DNA of 64,000 nt from contig JAIENY010000047.1 in the NCBI GenBank assembly GCA_019750915.1, positions 62,001-126,000 of the forward strand, read 5' to 3'. Source of the stretch: Xanthobacteraceae bacterium (GTDB taxonomy: Bacteria > Pseudomonadota > Alphaproteobacteria > Rhizobiales > Xanthobacteraceae). The translations under genes were made by a program, and so were the position numbers. The notes beneath the pieces are model-generated. The model did not search any database and was not told the DNA's origin. It saw only the letters and a list, made by a program, of their open reading frames with translations. Shown piece after piece: positions 52,537 to 63,100 of the stretch (position 1 is its first letter; every line of letters starts with the position of its first letter).

Positions 52537-54825
52537 TCAGGCTGCGACATTTGACACCGGGATGACCGACGCGAGCGCGTCGATCAGCTTGTCCCTGTCC
52601 AGGGGTTTGACCAGGAAGCCGTCCATCCCGGCCTCGAAGCACGCGTAACGGTCCTCGACCAGCGTGTTGGCCGTCAGCGCGAGAATGCGGGTGCGCGGAA
52701 GGCTTCGTTCCGCCTCCCGTTCCCGGATCATCTTGGTCGCTTCGACGCCGTTGAGATTGGGCATCTGCACATCCATCAGCACGATATCGTAAGGTGCTCC
52801 CGCCATTTCAGCCGATAGCCAGGATTCGAATGCCTCGTTGCCGTTGATGCAGACCACCGGCCGATGGCCGAGCTTGGTCAGGAGTGATCGCATCAGAAGG
52901 GCGTTGATCTCGTTGTCTTCCGCCACGAGCACTGAAAGACTTTTTGGCGAAAGCTGCTTCGGCGCGTCGGCCTCCGCCTCGTTCTGTAATCCGGGGACCA
53001 GCGCAGGCGTATCGTCGGCCAGCCGGGTTGCAAGCGATGCGGCGCGAACCGGCTTGACCAGATAGCCGTTGAACGATGCGATCTCATCGGGCCGTAGATC
53101 GTGACGTTCGGCTGGCGTGAACACGGCGATCCGTCGCGCGGCGTGCGGGAGAGCAAAAGCAGCAAGCCCGCGCGCCCGTGCGGCTCCAAGGGCGTGGTCG
53201 ATGAGGATGGCATGCCAGGAGCGTTCAGGCAGCAAGGCTTCTGCGACGGAGATTTCCGATGTTTCGCAGACCTGGGCGCCCCAGCGCGCCAGCCGCCGCG
53301 CAACCAGAGAACCGCCGATGGTCTGTTTGCCGACCACCATCACTGGCTTGTTGGCGAGGTCAGGAGCGATCACGCTGCTGAGGCCGGCGGTGTCCGAGGG
53401 GCGCAGTGGAAGCGAGACTTCAAACGTGCTGCCTTCGCCGATTGTGCTTTCGAGCGAAATCCGCCCGCCCATGCGGCGCACGATGCGCTCGCTGATGCTG
53501 AGTCCGAGTCCGCTGCCGCCGTAATCCCGCGCGATGCGCTCATCGGCTTGCTCGAATTCGCGAAAAATCCGTACTTGTGCGTCAGGCGCAATTCCGATGC
53601 CGGTGTCGCGAATAAGGAAGCTGACTTCGTCCGGCCAGATTCCCGGCTCGACGATCAGCGCCACTCCGCCATTCGATGTGAATTTGATCGCATTTCCCGC
53701 GAGATTGAGAATGACCTGGCGAAGCCGCGCAGCGTCGCCGACGACATCGACCGGCAGCCGCTCGTCGACATAGGACGCGATTTCAAGATTGCGGGCCTGC
53801 GCGCGCGGCGCTAGAAGTTCGGTGATTTCCTCGATCAGCGCGCTGAGGTTGAAAGGCCGATGCTCGATATCGATCTTGCCGGCTTCGATCTTTGAGAAGT
53901 CCAGCAGCTCCTCGATCAACAACATCATCGCTTCGCCGGATGTCTTCACCGCCTTCGCGTAGCTCGCCTGTTCTGGCGTCAGCGGCGTGTCGAGCAAAAG
54001 TCCGCTCATGCCGATGATGCCGTTTAGCGGGGTACGGATTTCGTGGGATGCGACGGCAAGGAATTTGGATTTCGCGCGGTTCGCGGCCACGGCATGGTCG
54101 CGGGCACTGCTGAGCGCCCGTTCGGCTTCGGCGCGATCGGTGACGTCACGACCGACGCTTCGAAGTTCCGCCGGCTGGTTGACATGATGCCGAACCAGAT
54201 TTTCGCGCCATGCGATCCAGCGCACGCCGAGTGTGGTTTCAACGCGTTGATCGTGGATGCGCGTGCCGCGCGATTCGGTCGCGTCCTCGCCCTGCTCCAG
54301 AACGGGCAGGCTGAAGCTCGTGCCGATCAGCTGCTCGTCCGACTTGCCGGCATAGGAACAGAAGGTATCGTTGGCAAACGAGATGCGGCCGTCCTGTGCA
54401 CGCAGAACGACGAGATCGCTTTGCGATTCGAACAGGCTGCGGACCCGCTCTTCTGATTCCTTCAGCTCCCAGTTCCGATCGAGCAGCGCCTCGTTGTGCA
54501 GGGCGATTTTGCGCATGGACTTGCGAAGCCAGCGCATCCGCATGCTCAGCGTAGCGAGCGCGACGCAGGCCAGCGCAAACAGGAAACTAATCCCGATCGC
54601 AAAGTTTTGAGGGTCGTAGCCTGACTTACTCGACAGGGCACCGGCCAGAAAGCCGTATGCGCCACCGAATGCAGCCATGAAGATCATGACCGAGCGCAGC
54701 GTCTTTAGGAGAAACGGGTGGCGCCGGTTCAAATGCCGCCACTTCGCCTTGAAACGTAGTGCTCCGCTCATGAATGCGCTCCACATCCGCTCTGCGATGC
54801 CGCGGGTCGAACTTGCCGCAGTCAC
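52537..54825 (-). CDS. membrane hybrid histidine kinase with PAS and receiver domains
   Basis: A 762-residue kinase. Two membrane helices (about 40-65 and 78-98) precede a PAS domain (about 125-230), HisKA with phosphorylated His in [10 protein letters not shown] (about residue 261), and an HATPase with N-A-I-K-F, D-T-G-I-G-I and G-S-G-L-G-L. A degenerate receiver (about 500-615) lacks the acidic pair, and a full C-terminal receiver has [13 protein letters not shown]. The PAS input is unidentified and no cognate regulator is adjacent. The start is uncertain: GTG 54825 or an internal ATG (54786 or 54771). Confidence 0.9.
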   Translation of the reverse strand: MTAASSTRGIAERMWSAFMSGALRFKAKWRHLNRRHPFLLKTLRSVMIFMAAFGGAYGFLAGALSSKSGYDPQNFAIGISFLFALACVALATLSMRMRWLRKSMRKIALHNEALLDRNWELKESEERVRSLFESQSDLVVLRAQDGRISFANDTFCSYAGKSDEQLIGTSFSLPVLEQGEDATESRGTRIHDQRVETTLGVRWIAWRENLVRHHVNQPAELRSVGRDVTDRAEAERALSSARDHAVAANRAKSKFLAVASHEIRTPLNGIIGMSGLLLDTPLTPEQASYAKAVKTSGEAMMLLIEELLDFSKIEAGKIDIEHRPFNLSALIEEITELLAPRAQARNLEIASYVDERLPVDVVGDAARLRQVILNLAGNAIKFTSNGGVALIVEPGIWPDEVSFLIRDTGIGIAPDAQVRIFREFEQADERIARDYGGSGLGLSISERIVRRMGGRISLESTIGEGSTFEVSLPLRPSDTAGLSSVIAPDLANKPVMVVGKQTIGGSLVARRLARWGAQVCETSEISVAEALLPERSWHAILIDHALGAARARGLAAFALPHAARRIAVFTPAERHDLRPDEIASFNGYLVKPVRAASLATRLADDTPALVPGLQNEAEADAPKQLSPKSLSVLVAEDNEINALLMRSLLTKLGHRPVVCINGNEAFESWLSAEMAGAPYDIVLMDVQMPNLNGVEATKMIREREAERSLPRTRILALTANTLVEDRYACFEAGMDGFLVKPLDRDKLIDALASVIPVSNVAA

Positions 54826-54888
54826 TGTTGCGAACTGTTTGAGGCATCGCCGCCGGTGCGGCGGCGATGAAATGTTGGTTAAGAAATC

Positions 54889-55368
54889 CTAAAGTTGAGA
54901 CAGAACGAGCTTTCCGCGTTTGGGTGCAGCATCGATCAGCAACGCGGCAGCCTCGCGGGCACTGAAGCGCTTCGAATGAATATAAAGACGGTAATCGCCG
55001 GGCTCGTCTGACAGGAAGATGATGGGCTCGGACGGATGTTCGTGCGCTGACACGGCGACATAACGCGTCGTTTTCGTCGTCCGGCAGCTTGCGGCGTCCT
55101 GAACATCCTGGTCCGAGGCGTCAACGTCATCGACGACAGCGAAATCGGCCAGTTCGGGCCGCTCGACCAGTTGCACCCGAACCGTTGCCTGGCGCGGATC
55201 ATCCGTGAACGAGACGTGGTCGGGATTCTGCCAGGGCGCAGAGGCCATCTGGACCGAACCGTGGCCGAGCGAAATGCAGGGCTGGGAAGTTGGCACGACG
55301 TGGCCGCCGGCAAGGATACTCACGGCAAGAAGCGGAATGGCTGAGGCCAGAATCCGGATACGTAACAT
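54889..55368 (-). CDS. hypothetical exported protein
   Basis: A 159-residue protein of no family I can name. An N-terminal hydrophobic stretch (I-L-A-S-A-I-P-L-L-A-V-S-I-L-A-G-G) looks like a signal peptide. The mature part has two Cys (Q-P-C-I-S and A-A-S-C-R) about 65 residues apart that could form a disulfide, and a C-terminal segment P-G-D-Y-R-L-Y-I-H-S-K-R-F-S-A-R-E-A-A-A-L. It follows the hybrid kinase on the same strand after a 63-base gap; comM lies upstream on the same strand. ATG 55368 was chosen (GTG 55380 also possible). Confidence 0.6.
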   Translation of the reverse strand: MLRIRILASAIPLLAVSILAGGHVVPTSQPCISLGHGSVQMASAPWQNPDHVSFTDDPRQATVRVQLVERPELADFAVVDDVDASDQDVQDAASCRTTKTTRYVAVSAHEHPSEPIIFLSDEPGDYRLYIHSKRFSAREAAALLIDAAPKRGKLVLSQL

Positions 55369-55467
55369 GACGCCACTCAACGCTTACAAACAAAGGGGCC
55401 GCATCGCGGCTATGGTTCGCAAACTGTAAAGAAGGATCGTTACCGGCGGGTTACCTGCACCGGTGTG

Positions 55468-57006
55468 TCATGCAGCGCGCTGAAAATCTTCAGCCAGCGC
55501 GCGATAGGACAGCGCTTCTGCAAAGTGGATACGTCCGGTTTTCTCCGACTGGTCGAGATCGGCGAGGGTGCGGGCGACGCGAAGCACGCGATGATAACCG
55601 CGCGCCGACAGCCGCATGGTTTCTGCCGCTTCTCGCAGCAGCACTTGGCCCTGTGCATCCGGCTTCGCGACGTCCTCGAGAACCGATGCAGGCGCTTCGG
55701 CGTTGGTGCGAATCTGCGGCATGCCAAGTGACATGTAGCGTGCGGCCTGAATCGCGCGGGCCGCAGCCACACGTGCAGCGACCTCGGCCGAGCCTTCGGC
55801 GGGCGGCGGCAGAATGAGATCGGCGGCGCTCACTGCCGGCACTTCGATACGAAGATCGATACGGTCGAGCAGCGGCCCGGAGATGCGGCCCTGATAGTCG
55901 GCGCTGCAACGTTCGCTGCGGCCCCGCTTGCACGCATAACCCGGCTCATAGGCCTTGCCGCAACGGCACGGGTTCATCGCTGCCACCAGCATGAAGCGCG
56001 CCGGGTAGGTTACGCGGTGATTGGCGCGCGACACCGCGACCTCGCCATTTTCCAGTGGCTGACGCAGCGAGTCGAGAACACGCGGATCGAATTCGGGCAG
56101 TTCGTCGAGAAACAGAACACCTTGATGCGCGAGTGAAATCTCTCCGGGTTTTGCGCGCATCCCGCCTCCGGTAAGCGCCGCCATGCTCGCCGAATGATGT
56201 GGTGCGCGAAACGGTCGCCGCGAGGTCAGCGCGCCGCCCTCGATCTCTCCGGCAACCGACGCAATCATGGAAATTTCCAGAAGTTCGCTCGGCGATAGCG
56301 GCGGCAGGATTGACGGCAGCCGCGCGGCCAGCATTGATTTACCCGAGCCCGGCGAACCGATCATCAGAAGATGATGACCTCCCGCGGCAGCGATTTCGAG
56401 CGCCCGCTTGGCGCTCTCCTGCCCCTTGATGTCGCGCAGATCGAGCATTGTCGCTGCTGCCGCTGCGATTTTGGGCTCGGGCCGCGACAACACCTGCGTG
56501 CCCTTGAAATGGTTGGCGATCTGGATGAGTGAGGACGCTGCGACAATGTCGAGATCGGGACTGGCCCATGCAGCCTCGGCGCCGCAGGCTGCCGGGCAAA
56601 TCAGTGACTCTTCACGTGCATTGGCCGCGATCGCTGCGGGCAGAACACCGGCAACCGGCGCAATTGATCCGTCAAGTCCGAGTTCGCCGAGCACCGTGAA
56701 GCCGGAAAGTGCGTCGGGTGGGATTGCTCCGATCCCTGCCATCAAGCCAAGTGCGATCGGAAGATCGTAATGGCTTCCCTCCTTCGGCAGGTCGGCGGGG
56801 GCCAGATTGACGGTGATCCTCCGTGCGGGAAGCGCAAGGCCCGAGGCGATCAGCGCGGAACGGACGCGCTCGCGCGCCTCTGATACGGCCTTGTCAGGCA
56901 GGCCGACAATCGTGAACGCGGGAAGGCCGGGCGCGACCTGAACCTGGACATCGACAGCACGTGCTTCGACACCCTCAAAAGCCACTGTCGACACGTGCTG
57001 GACCAT
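55468..57006 (-). CDS. comM: YifB/ComM-family Mg-chelatase-like AAA+ ATPase
   Basis: A 512-residue protein with an N-terminal Lon-like S16 domain (V-N-L-A-P-A-D-L-P-K-E-G-S-H-Y-D-L-P-I-A), an AAA+ ATPase with Walker A I-G-S-P-G-S-G-K-S-M-L and Walker B V-L-F-L-D-E-L-P-E-F, and a C-terminal helical domain containing R-G-Y-H-R-V-L-R-V-A-R-T-L-A-D-L. ComM acts as a branch-migration helicase in natural transformation in Vibrio and Haemophilus; its role in non-competent bacteria is uncertain. A LexA box lies about 85 bases upstream, and comM belongs to the SOS regulon in alphaproteobacteria. Confidence 0.93.
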   Translation of the reverse strand: MVQHVSTVAFEGVEARAVDVQVQVAPGLPAFTIVGLPDKAVSEARERVRSALIASGLALPARRITVNLAPADLPKEGSHYDLPIALGLMAGIGAIPPDALSGFTVLGELGLDGSIAPVAGVLPAAIAANAREESLICPAACGAEAAWASPDLDIVAASSLIQIANHFKGTQVLSRPEPKIAAAAATMLDLRDIKGQESAKRALEIAAAGGHHLLMIGSPGSGKSMLAARLPSILPPLSPSELLEISMIASVAGEIEGGALTSRRPFRAPHHSASMAALTGGGMRAKPGEISLAHQGVLFLDELPEFDPRVLDSLRQPLENGEVAVSRANHRVTYPARFMLVAAMNPCRCGKAYEPGYACKRGRSERCSADYQGRISGPLLDRIDLRIEVPAVSAADLILPPPAEGSAEVAARVAAARAIQAARYMSLGMPQIRTNAEAPASVLEDVAKPDAQGQVLLREAAETMRLSARGYHRVLRVARTLADLDQSEKTGRIHFAEALSYRALAEDFQRAA

Positions 57007-57314
57007 TGGCCCCTCCGCCAGTGCGGCACCGACGCCGCCATCGCACGATACGTTCTGATGGAACCATATCCGCTTTGTGGATCAACGCAAGAACAAGAAA
57101 AGAACAAATGCGGACCTTGTTGCCGAAATGCTTCAAACTAGCGGGACATCAAAGGCACAATCCTTCCGACTCCGGCGCCTTGGCGCAGGATCGGCGCGGC
57201 CGCGATAACGGCACGGAGCAGCGTTTCCTTACATGCTCGCGCACATTTTCCGGTGAGGAGATTTGCCAGATTGGCGCAAGATACCGTCAGCCGAAATGCA
57301 GCGATCCTGAAATT
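57007..57314. other. 308-base intergenic stretch between comM and the PAS-like gene
   Basis: No coding frame stands out. The left third contains the LexA box (57091-57105) upstream of comM. The rest shows nothing recognisable; it lies downstream of the PAS-like gene on the same strand. Confidence 0.6.
57091..57105. promoter_or_regulatory. LexA (SOS) box upstream of comM
   Basis: GAACAAGAAAAGAAC is a direct repeat GAAC-N7-GAAC, the alphaproteobacterial LexA box (GTTC-N7-GTTC on the other strand). It lies about 85 bases before the comM start. Confidence 0.78.
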
Positions 57315-58133
57315 TCAGACGGGAGACGATGTCATCGGCGCGGCTTCCTTGCGGAGCGCGGGTGTCTTTGGCCGCAAACGTAATCCGAAGACATGAGGAA
57401 ACCGCATCAGCTCGATATCAAAGTCCGCTGTGCAGGTCGGACAAGCGGCGCCGGTACTTCTCGGCGCATAGAGCCTTCCCCAGAAATCAATGTTGGCGAA
57501 TTGCTTGATTTGCGAGAGCCTCAGATTGCCAATGCTGGAGGTAAAGCCCAATACCTCACGCGCCCGGTCGTTCATCATCACCACCCAGCCATCCTGGGTG
57601 TGACCAACATCGTTGACGATCGGCGAGGCGATCACCATCGCGTCGGGGGCGGTGCGGAACAGGTGATCGTAGACCTCCATGTGGTGGCTCACAAACTCGG
57701 AGTAGACCACAATCATCATGGTGTTCGGTGCGATCCGCACCGGCAAGGCGAGGCGGAGCCACAGCTTGCCGTTCTGGCTGCGCGGAGAGGTATAGCGCAG
57801 GCAAGCCGGCGTCATCTGGTCGGCGACCTTGCGGTAAACCGCGGCATATTCAGAGCTCAGCGGATTGTTACTCTGGGAGAGTAGCGTGCCGGCGCGATTG
57901 TGCCCGGTCGCCTTCTGGATGGCGTCGCCGACATAGGCGTAGACGAAATCATCGCCCGTCGTCAGCAGGTAGACGCAGTTGGTCCTCAGCGGGTAACTCG
58001 ATTCCTCAACCAGGCGCTGCAGCGTCAGGTCGCCGGTGGCATACAGAGTTTTCCACTTTGCCCAAAGGAACTCCATCGCGGCTGTCGTCAGCTCGCGCGG
58101 AATCAGCGGACCGGTGAAAATCTCGAGTGCCAT
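57315..58133 (-). CDS. PAS-like domain protein of unknown function
   Basis: A 272-residue soluble protein. Residues about 10-125 resemble a PAS fold (L-T-T-G-D-D-F-V-Y-A-Y-V-G-D-A-I) and about 140-215 a second one (F-R-T-A-P-D-A-M-V-I-A-S-P-I-V-N, W-V-V-M-M-N-D-R-A-R-E-V-L-G-F). A C-terminal C-P-T-C pair precedes a basic tail. No output domain is present, so it may work as a sensor partner. ATG 58133 was chosen; a TTG at 58187 would place hairpin-forming bases in the coding region. Confidence 0.6.
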   Translation of the reverse strand: MALEIFTGPLIPRELTTAAMEFLWAKWKTLYATGDLTLQRLVEESSYPLRTNCVYLLTTGDDFVYAYVGDAIQKATGHNRAGTLLSQSNNPLSSEYAAVYRKVADQMTPACLRYTSPRSQNGKLWLRLALPVRIAPNTMMIVVYSEFVSHHMEVYDHLFRTAPDAMVIASPIVNDVGHTQDGWVVMMNDRAREVLGFTSSIGNLRLSQIKQFANIDFWGRLYAPRSTGAACPTCTADFDIELMRFPHVFGLRLRPKTPALRKEAAPMTSSPV

Positions 58134-58155
58134 CAAATATAAAACTGCAATAAGG

Positions 58156-58217
58156 CGGCCCGGAGGGCCGTCGGGAATAAAAATCAACAGTGACGTACTC
58201 TGACAGAATCTTGTCAG
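58156..58217. other. two hairpins between gshB and the PAS-like gene
   Basis: CGGCCC-GGA-GGGCCG (58156-58170) and CTGACA-GAATCT-TGTCAG (58200-58217) are perfect short inverted repeats in the leader of the PAS-like gene and downstream of gshB. The first could be an attenuating or terminating structure but lacks a T run; the second could be an operator. Confidence 0.45.
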
Positions 58218-58259
58218 TAATTGATTAAAACGGAGGCCTCAAGGATCATTGTTTGGGAT

Positions 58260-59201
58260 TTAGGCGCGTTTGGCTTCGATCACATCCCAGGTCTTGGCCG
58301 CGATATCCGGCCCGCCGACCCGGGCAATCGCCCGAATACCGGTCGGCGAGGTGACGTTGATCTCGGTCAGGTTTCCTCCGATCACGTCGAGCCCGACAAA
58401 CAGCAGACCCTTTTGCTTCAGGCTGGGGCCGACACGCTCGCAGATCTCTCGCTCGCGCGCGGTAAGGTCGGTAGCCTGCGCGGCGCCGCCACGGACCATG
58501 TTGGAGCGCAGATCGTCCTGGGCGGGAACGCGATTGATCGCGCCGGCGAACTCGCCGTCGATCAGAATGATGCGTTTGTCGCCGTCTTTGACCTCGGGCA
58601 GAAAACGCTGGATGACCCACGGCTCGCGGAACGTCGTCGAAAACAGATCGAACAATGAGCCGAAATTCATGTCCTGCCTGGCGATGCGAAATACCGCCGC
58701 GCCGCCGTGTCCGTAAAGCGGCTTGAAAACGACGTCACCATGCTCCTCGCGGAACAGGTTGATCTCGTCCTTGTCGCGCGAAATCAGCGTTGGCGGCATC
58801 AGGTCCGGGAATTCCATGACAAAAACTTTTTCCGGCGCATCGCGCACGCTGGCCGGATTGTTGACAACGAGCGTGTTGGGGTGAATCCGCTCGAGCAGAT
58901 GCGTGGTGGTGATGTAGGCCAGATCGAACGGCGGATCCTGCCGCAACAAAATGACATCGAAGGATGCAAGGCTGGTGCGCTTGGCATCGCCTAGCGTGAA
59001 ATGCGAACTGGTGTCGTCCCGAACCTGCAACGGCTGCACTGGCGCAACCACATCGCGTCCGTTCAGTGACAACTGCTCCGGCGTATAATATGACAGCGCG
59101 TGTCCGCGCTTTTGTGCCTCCAGCAACAGCGCAAACGTCGAATCACCGCGGACGTTGATCCGCGCGATCGGGTCCATCTGGACAGCAACTTTCAATGTCA
59201 T
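58260..59201 (-). CDS. gshB: glutathione synthase
   Basis: A 313-residue ATP-grasp ligase joining gamma-glutamylcysteine and glycine. Signatures: [58 protein letters not shown] with metal-site residues. yraN-rsmI lie upstream on the same strand, as is common. Confidence 0.97.
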   Translation of the reverse strand: MTLKVAVQMDPIARINVRGDSTFALLLEAQKRGHALSYYTPEQLSLNGRDVVAPVQPLQVRDDTSSHFTLGDAKRTSLASFDVILLRQDPPFDLAYITTTHLLERIHPNTLVVNNPASVRDAPEKVFVMEFPDLMPPTLISRDKDEINLFREEHGDVVFKPLYGHGGAAVFRIARQDMNFGSLFDLFSTTFREPWVIQRFLPEVKDGDKRIILIDGEFAGAINRVPAQDDLRSNMVRGGAAQATDLTAREREICERVGPSLKQKGLLFVGLDVIGGNLTEINVTSPTGIRAIARVGGPDIAAKTWDVIEAKRA

Positions 59202-59270
59202 AGGATTCAGGCCTTAAGTCGTTTTGCGGCGGCAATCGGTTCGAAATATCGCTCACCGCCTGGGAAGAAG

Positions 59271-59654
59271 CTAGGATGCGTCGAACGCCGCTTCCAGATG
59301 GCGAGGAAAACGTTTCGGCGCAACAAGAATTACGTCGAAACGACACTCCATGTTGTCATGGTCGGTATGCGATGCCAGCCATATGCGGGCTGCGTCGGCG
59401 ATCCGCTGCTGCTGGCGCGGCGTCACCGCGTAGGCAGCGTCGTCGAATTTAGCCCGCGCTTTGACTTCGACGAAAACGAGAACCTGCCGTCGCCGCGCGA
59501 CGATATCGATCTCTCCATACCCGCTTCGGTATCGACGGGCGAGAATCTGGTACCCCTTCAGCATGAGGAGCGCGCACGCTCGCGATTCGGCGGAGACGCC
59601 TGTGTGGAAAGCGGCGACGCGCGCCGGATCCGCCGAGAGGCCCTCGTCATCCAT
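59271..59654 (-). CDS. YraN/UPF0102 family endonuclease-like protein
   Basis: A 127-residue restriction-endonuclease-like fold: [23 protein letters not shown], with the catalytic Asp and E-V-K triad, and R-F-D-V-I-L-V near the end. The real cellular role is unknown. ATG 59654 overlaps the rsmI stop by eight bases; the longer frame start is not supported. The pair rsmI-yraN is conserved. Confidence 0.92.
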   Translation of the reverse strand: MDDEGLSADPARVAAFHTGVSAESRACALLMLKGYQILARRYRSGYGEIDIVARRRQVLVFVEVKARAKFDDAAYAVTPRQQQRIADAARIWLASHTDHDNMECRFDVILVAPKRFPRHLEAAFDAS

Positions 59655-60567
59655 CGCGTTCGGGGCCTTGATTGGAGAGCGCCAATGCGCGTGCATAGAC
59701 TTCGCGGCGTGGGCGGCCGGACAATTCCACGCCGTGCGCAACAGCATCCTTCACGCTTCCGCGCGCCAGTGAATCACGCAACAGATTGTCAAGTTCGCTC
59801 TCGCTCATCTGTGCCGTGTCGGGCGGCGGCGGGCCTATCACCAGAACAAATTCACCGCGCGTTTCCAATTCATGCGCGCTCTGTGTCAGCAAATGCAGTG
59901 GCGCCCGCCGAATCTCCTCGTGAAGTTTGGTCAGTTCGCGGCAGATCGCGATATCGCGCGTGCCCAAAATCTGCGCGAGATCGTGCAGACATTCGGCGAG
60001 ACGCGGACCGGATTCGAACAGCACGAGCGTCGCGTCAATTCGCGCGATCTCGGTGATACGCGCGCGCCGTGCCGCGGTTTTGGCCGGAAGAAACCCTTCG
60101 AAGAAAAATCGGTCCGTCGGCAGCGCCGCCACCGAAAGCGCGGCGAGAATGGAGGATGGGCCTGGGATCGCAAGCGCGGGTTGACTGGCGGCGGTCGTCT
60201 CCCGGACAAGTTTGAAGCCGGGATCGGAAATCAAGGGCGTGCCTGCGTCGGACACAAGCGCGACACTTTCTCCCTGCGCCAGGCGCTGCAGAATTTTCGG
60301 GCGCGCCATGGCGGCGTTGTGCTCGTGATAGGGCGAGAGCGGCGTTTTAATTCCGTAACGATCAAGCAGCTTGCGCGTCACGCGCGTGTCTTCGCAGTAG
60401 ACCGCGTTGCATCCGGCGATTGTCTCCAGCGCCCGCAGTGTGATATCGGCGAGGTTGCCAATCGGTGTCGCAACGAGGTAGAGACCGGGAGCAATCGTCG
60501 GAGCTGTGATGACATGCCCCGAGATCAGGAAGCTGCGGGACGTGGTTGGGCTGGTATCGGACGGCAT
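59647..60567 (-). CDS. rsmI: 16S rRNA 2'-O-ribose C1402 methyltransferase
   Basis: A 306-residue SAM enzyme of the tetrapyrrole-methylase fold. Motifs are [40 protein letters not shown], and [12 protein letters not shown]. It methylates ribosomal C1402 in the P site region. It is divergent from the LpoA-like lipoprotein gene, separated by 165 bases of likely promoter DNA. Confidence 0.97.
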   Translation of the reverse strand: MPSDTSPTTSRSFLISGHVITAPTIAPGLYLVATPIGNLADITLRALETIAGCNAVYCEDTRVTRKLLDRYGIKTPLSPYHEHNAAMARPKILQRLAQGESVALVSDAGTPLISDPGFKLVRETTAASQPALAIPGPSSILAALSVAALPTDRFFFEGFLPAKTAARRARITEIARIDATLVLFESGPRLAECLHDLAQILGTRDIAICRELTKLHEEIRRAPLHLLTQSAHELETRGEFVLVIGPPPPDTAQMSESELDNLLRDSLARGSVKDAVAHGVELSGRPRREVYARALALSNQGPERDG

Positions 60568-60732
60568 TCGGTCAGTCTAGCCTCTTCGCTCGCAGGCGTC
60601 TTCCTCGCAGGTGCGAAAGAATTCCGATTCCTGATTTTCGGGCATCACAGTCATAATTCTTTTGTTTCCGGGTGTCTTCGCCGACAATAAGTCGGAATCC
60701 GATTCCAGAACTTTCGCAAGATCAGAGTATCG

Positions 60733-61941
60733 ATGAACGATCCGCTTCCATCGCCAAATTCCAAAGCAGGGACCACACGTCGAAACGCGGTGGGTTTGCT
60801 GCTTGGATTGCCGTTTCTTGCCGGTTGCGCGGGTCTTTCGAATTCGCTGTCATCGACCGAGCAGCCCCCTGGTCCATCGGGACCGCCGCAGGAAGCACAG
60901 GCGGTCGGCAACGGCCAGGTCAAGGTTGGTTTGGTTCTGCCACTGTCGGGCGCGGGCAACGCCGGGGTCGCCGGCAACTCGATGAAGAACGCGGCGGAGA
61001 TGGCGCTGGCCGAATTCCAAAATCCGAATCTGCAACTGCTGATCAAGGACGACGCCGGAACATCCAGCGGCGCTCAACAGGCGGCGCAGCAGGCGCTGGA
61101 TGAAGGCTCCGAAATCATCCTTGGGCCGCTGTTCGGACTGTCAGTGCCCGCGGTCGCGCAGCTCACGCGTGGACGAAATGTGCCGGTGATCGCCTTTTCG
61201 ACCGACGCATCGGTTGCTGGGCGCGGTGTGTATCTCCTGAGCTTTTTGCCGCAGTCCGACGTCAACCGGATCATGGATTATTCCGCCGGGACCGGGAAAC
61301 GATCGTTCGCCGCGCTGCTGCCGGAGAATGCGTACGGCAACGTGGTGGAGACGGCGTTCAAGCAGGCTGTCGCCAGCAAGGGCGGCCGTATCGCGGTGTT
61401 TGAGAAATACTCCAGTGATCCAACGCAGATGCAGGGCGCGGTGCGCAATGTCGCGCAGGCACTGAACAACGCGGACGCGCTTTTGTTGGCCGATGATGGC
61501 GATGCGCTGGCGCAAATCTCATCGCAACTGACCGCTGCCGGTGCGGACCTCAAACGCGTGCAGTTGCTGGGCACCGGATTGTGGGACAATCCGAGCGTCT
61601 ACGCTTCGCCTAACCTGCAAGGCGGTTTCTTCGCCGCGCCGGATCCTGCTGGATACCGTGCATTCTCCAAGCGCTACCATGCCAAATATGGTCAGGACCC
61701 CGTGCGTACGGCAACACTGGCCTATGACTCCGTTGCGCTTGTGGCCGCCCTCGCACGATCGTCGCAGGGAGCTGGACGCTTCTCGCCGGAAGTGCTGACA
61801 AACGCCTCCGGCTTTACCGGTATCGACGGACTGTTCCGGTTTCGCTCCGACGGCACCAACGAACGCGGTCTTGCGGTCCTGCGGGTGTCGACTGGAGGCG
61901 GCCAGATCGCGTCGGCTTCGCCAAAAAGTTTCGGCGCCTGA
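60733..61941 (+). CDS. LpoA-like penicillin-binding-protein activator lipoprotein
   Basis: A 402-residue lipoprotein. Lipobox L-P-F-L-A-G-C is followed by a periplasmic-binding-protein type I fold: V-G-L-V-L-P-L-S-G-A-G-N-A-G-V-A-G, I-L-G-P-L-F-G-L-S-V-P-A-V-A, and G-L-W-D-N. LppC/LpoA proteins activate class A penicillin-binding proteins from the outer membrane. The ligand and partner are unproven here; a branched-chain amino-acid binding protein is the alternative but no ABC transporter genes are nearby. The divergent rsmI gene matches the usual lpoA-rsmI-yraN arrangement. Confidence 0.88.
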   Translation: MNDPLPSPNSKAGTTRRNAVGLLLGLPFLAGCAGLSNSLSSTEQPPGPSGPPQEAQAVGNGQVKVGLVLPLSGAGNAGVAGNSMKNAAEMALAEFQNPNLQLLIKDDAGTSSGAQQAAQQALDEGSEIILGPLFGLSVPAVAQLTRGRNVPVIAFSTDASVAGRGVYLLSFLPQSDVNRIMDYSAGTGKRSFAALLPENAYGNVVETAFKQAVASKGGRIAVFEKYSSDPTQMQGAVRNVAQALNNADALLLADDGDALAQISSQLTAAGADLKRVQLLGTGLWDNPSVYASPNLQGGFFAAPDPAGYRAFSKRYHAKYGQDPVRTATLAYDSVALVAALARSSQGAGRFSPEVLTNASGFTGIDGLFRFRSDGTNERGLAVLRVSTGGGQIASASPKSFGA

Positions 61942-61942
61942 T

Positions 61943-63100
61943 TCAGGCCGCGAGATCGGCGACCACAGCATCGAGCAGCGGAAAGCCATCCTGCGTGACG
62001 CGTAGCCGCCCGTCTGAATCGATCACGATCGCGCCGTCATTCTTCAGCGCTGCGATCCGATGTGGATCGAGCGGACGCCCGGCAAGCGCGGCGTAGGTCT
62101 TCGGATCAATGCCTTCGGCAAGGCGAAGCCCCATCAGCAGGAATTCGTCGGCGCGCTGCTCGGGATTCAACACTTCATCGGCACTGACTCCTTGGCCGGC
62201 AGATTCGACGCGCATCAGCCACGCTTCCGGCCGTTTATCGGTGGCGGTGGCATGACGGACGCCGCTGATGTCGAGACGGCCATGTGCGCCGGGGCCGATG
62301 CCTGCATACTCCTGCCCGCGCCAGTAAACCAGATTGTGCCGGCACTCTGCGCCCGGCCTCGCGTGATTCGAAATCTCGTAGGACGGCAGGCCATGCGCGG
62401 CACAGATGTCCTGCGTCACGTCATAAAGTTCGCGCGCAAGATTCTCGTCCGGTGTCTTCAGCTTGCCCGCGCGATGCAGGCCCCAGAACGGCGTGTCCAT
62501 CTCGATGGTCAGTTGATAGAGCGACAGATGTTCGGCAGCCTCGGAGATGGCGAGCTTGAGTTCATCAGTCCACGCCTGCGCGGTTTGGTCAGGACGTGCA
62601 TAGATCAGGTCGAACGAGTAGCGCTCGAAAGCACTGCGAGCAATTGCGACCGCATCGAGCGCCTCGCGCGCGGTGTGAAGACGGCCGAGCGATTTCAGCG
62701 AAACGTCGTCAAGTGCCTGCACGCCGAGCGAGACGCGATTGACGCCGGCGGTTCGATATCCGCGAAATCGTGTGGCTTCAACACTGGTTGGATTGGCTTC
62801 GAGAGAAACTTCGACGTCAGGGGCGACGGTCCAGTGCTTGCCGATGGCGTCGAGGATTGCACCGACCGTTTGTGGCTGCATCAGCGAGGGCGTGCCACCG
62901 CCAAGAAAAATCGAGGTGACCTCGCGCGATCCCGTCCGCTGTGCCGTCGTTGCGATTTCCTGCTCGAACGCACGGGCAAACCGCGCCTGATCGATCTCGG
63001 TGTGGCGCACATGGCTGTTGAAGTCGCAATACGGACATTTCGACAGGCAGAACGGCCAGTGCACATAAACGCCGAAAGCGTTGCGATGATCAGCGCTCAA
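61943..63100 (-). CDS. hemW: HemW radical-SAM heme chaperone
   Basis: A 385-residue radical-SAM protein. The cluster motif is [11 protein letters not shown] (C-x3-C-x2-C), with the family motifs F-G-G-G-T-P-S-type ([10 protein letters not shown]) and [16 protein letters not shown]. HemW resembles coproporphyrinogen dehydrogenase but binds heme and transfers it. TTG 63100, with GGAG upstream, starts [11 protein letters not shown] and overlaps rdgB by 11 bases; ATG 63157 would overlap it by 68. Confidence 0.93.
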   Translation of the reverse strand: MSADHRNAFGVYVHWPFCLSKCPYCDFNSHVRHTEIDQARFARAFEQEIATTAQRTGSREVTSIFLGGGTPSLMQPQTVGAILDAIGKHWTVAPDVEVSLEANPTSVEATRFRGYRTAGVNRVSLGVQALDDVSLKSLGRLHTAREALDAVAIARSAFERYSFDLIYARPDQTAQAWTDELKLAISEAAEHLSLYQLTIEMDTPFWGLHRAGKLKTPDENLARELYDVTQDICAAHGLPSYEISNHARPGAECRHNLVYWRGQEYAGIGPGAHGRLDISGVRHATATDKRPEAWLMRVESAGQGVSADEVLNPEQRADEFLLMGLRLAEGIDPKTYAALAGRPLDPHRIAALKNDGAIVIDSDGRLRVTQDGFPLLDAVVADLAA

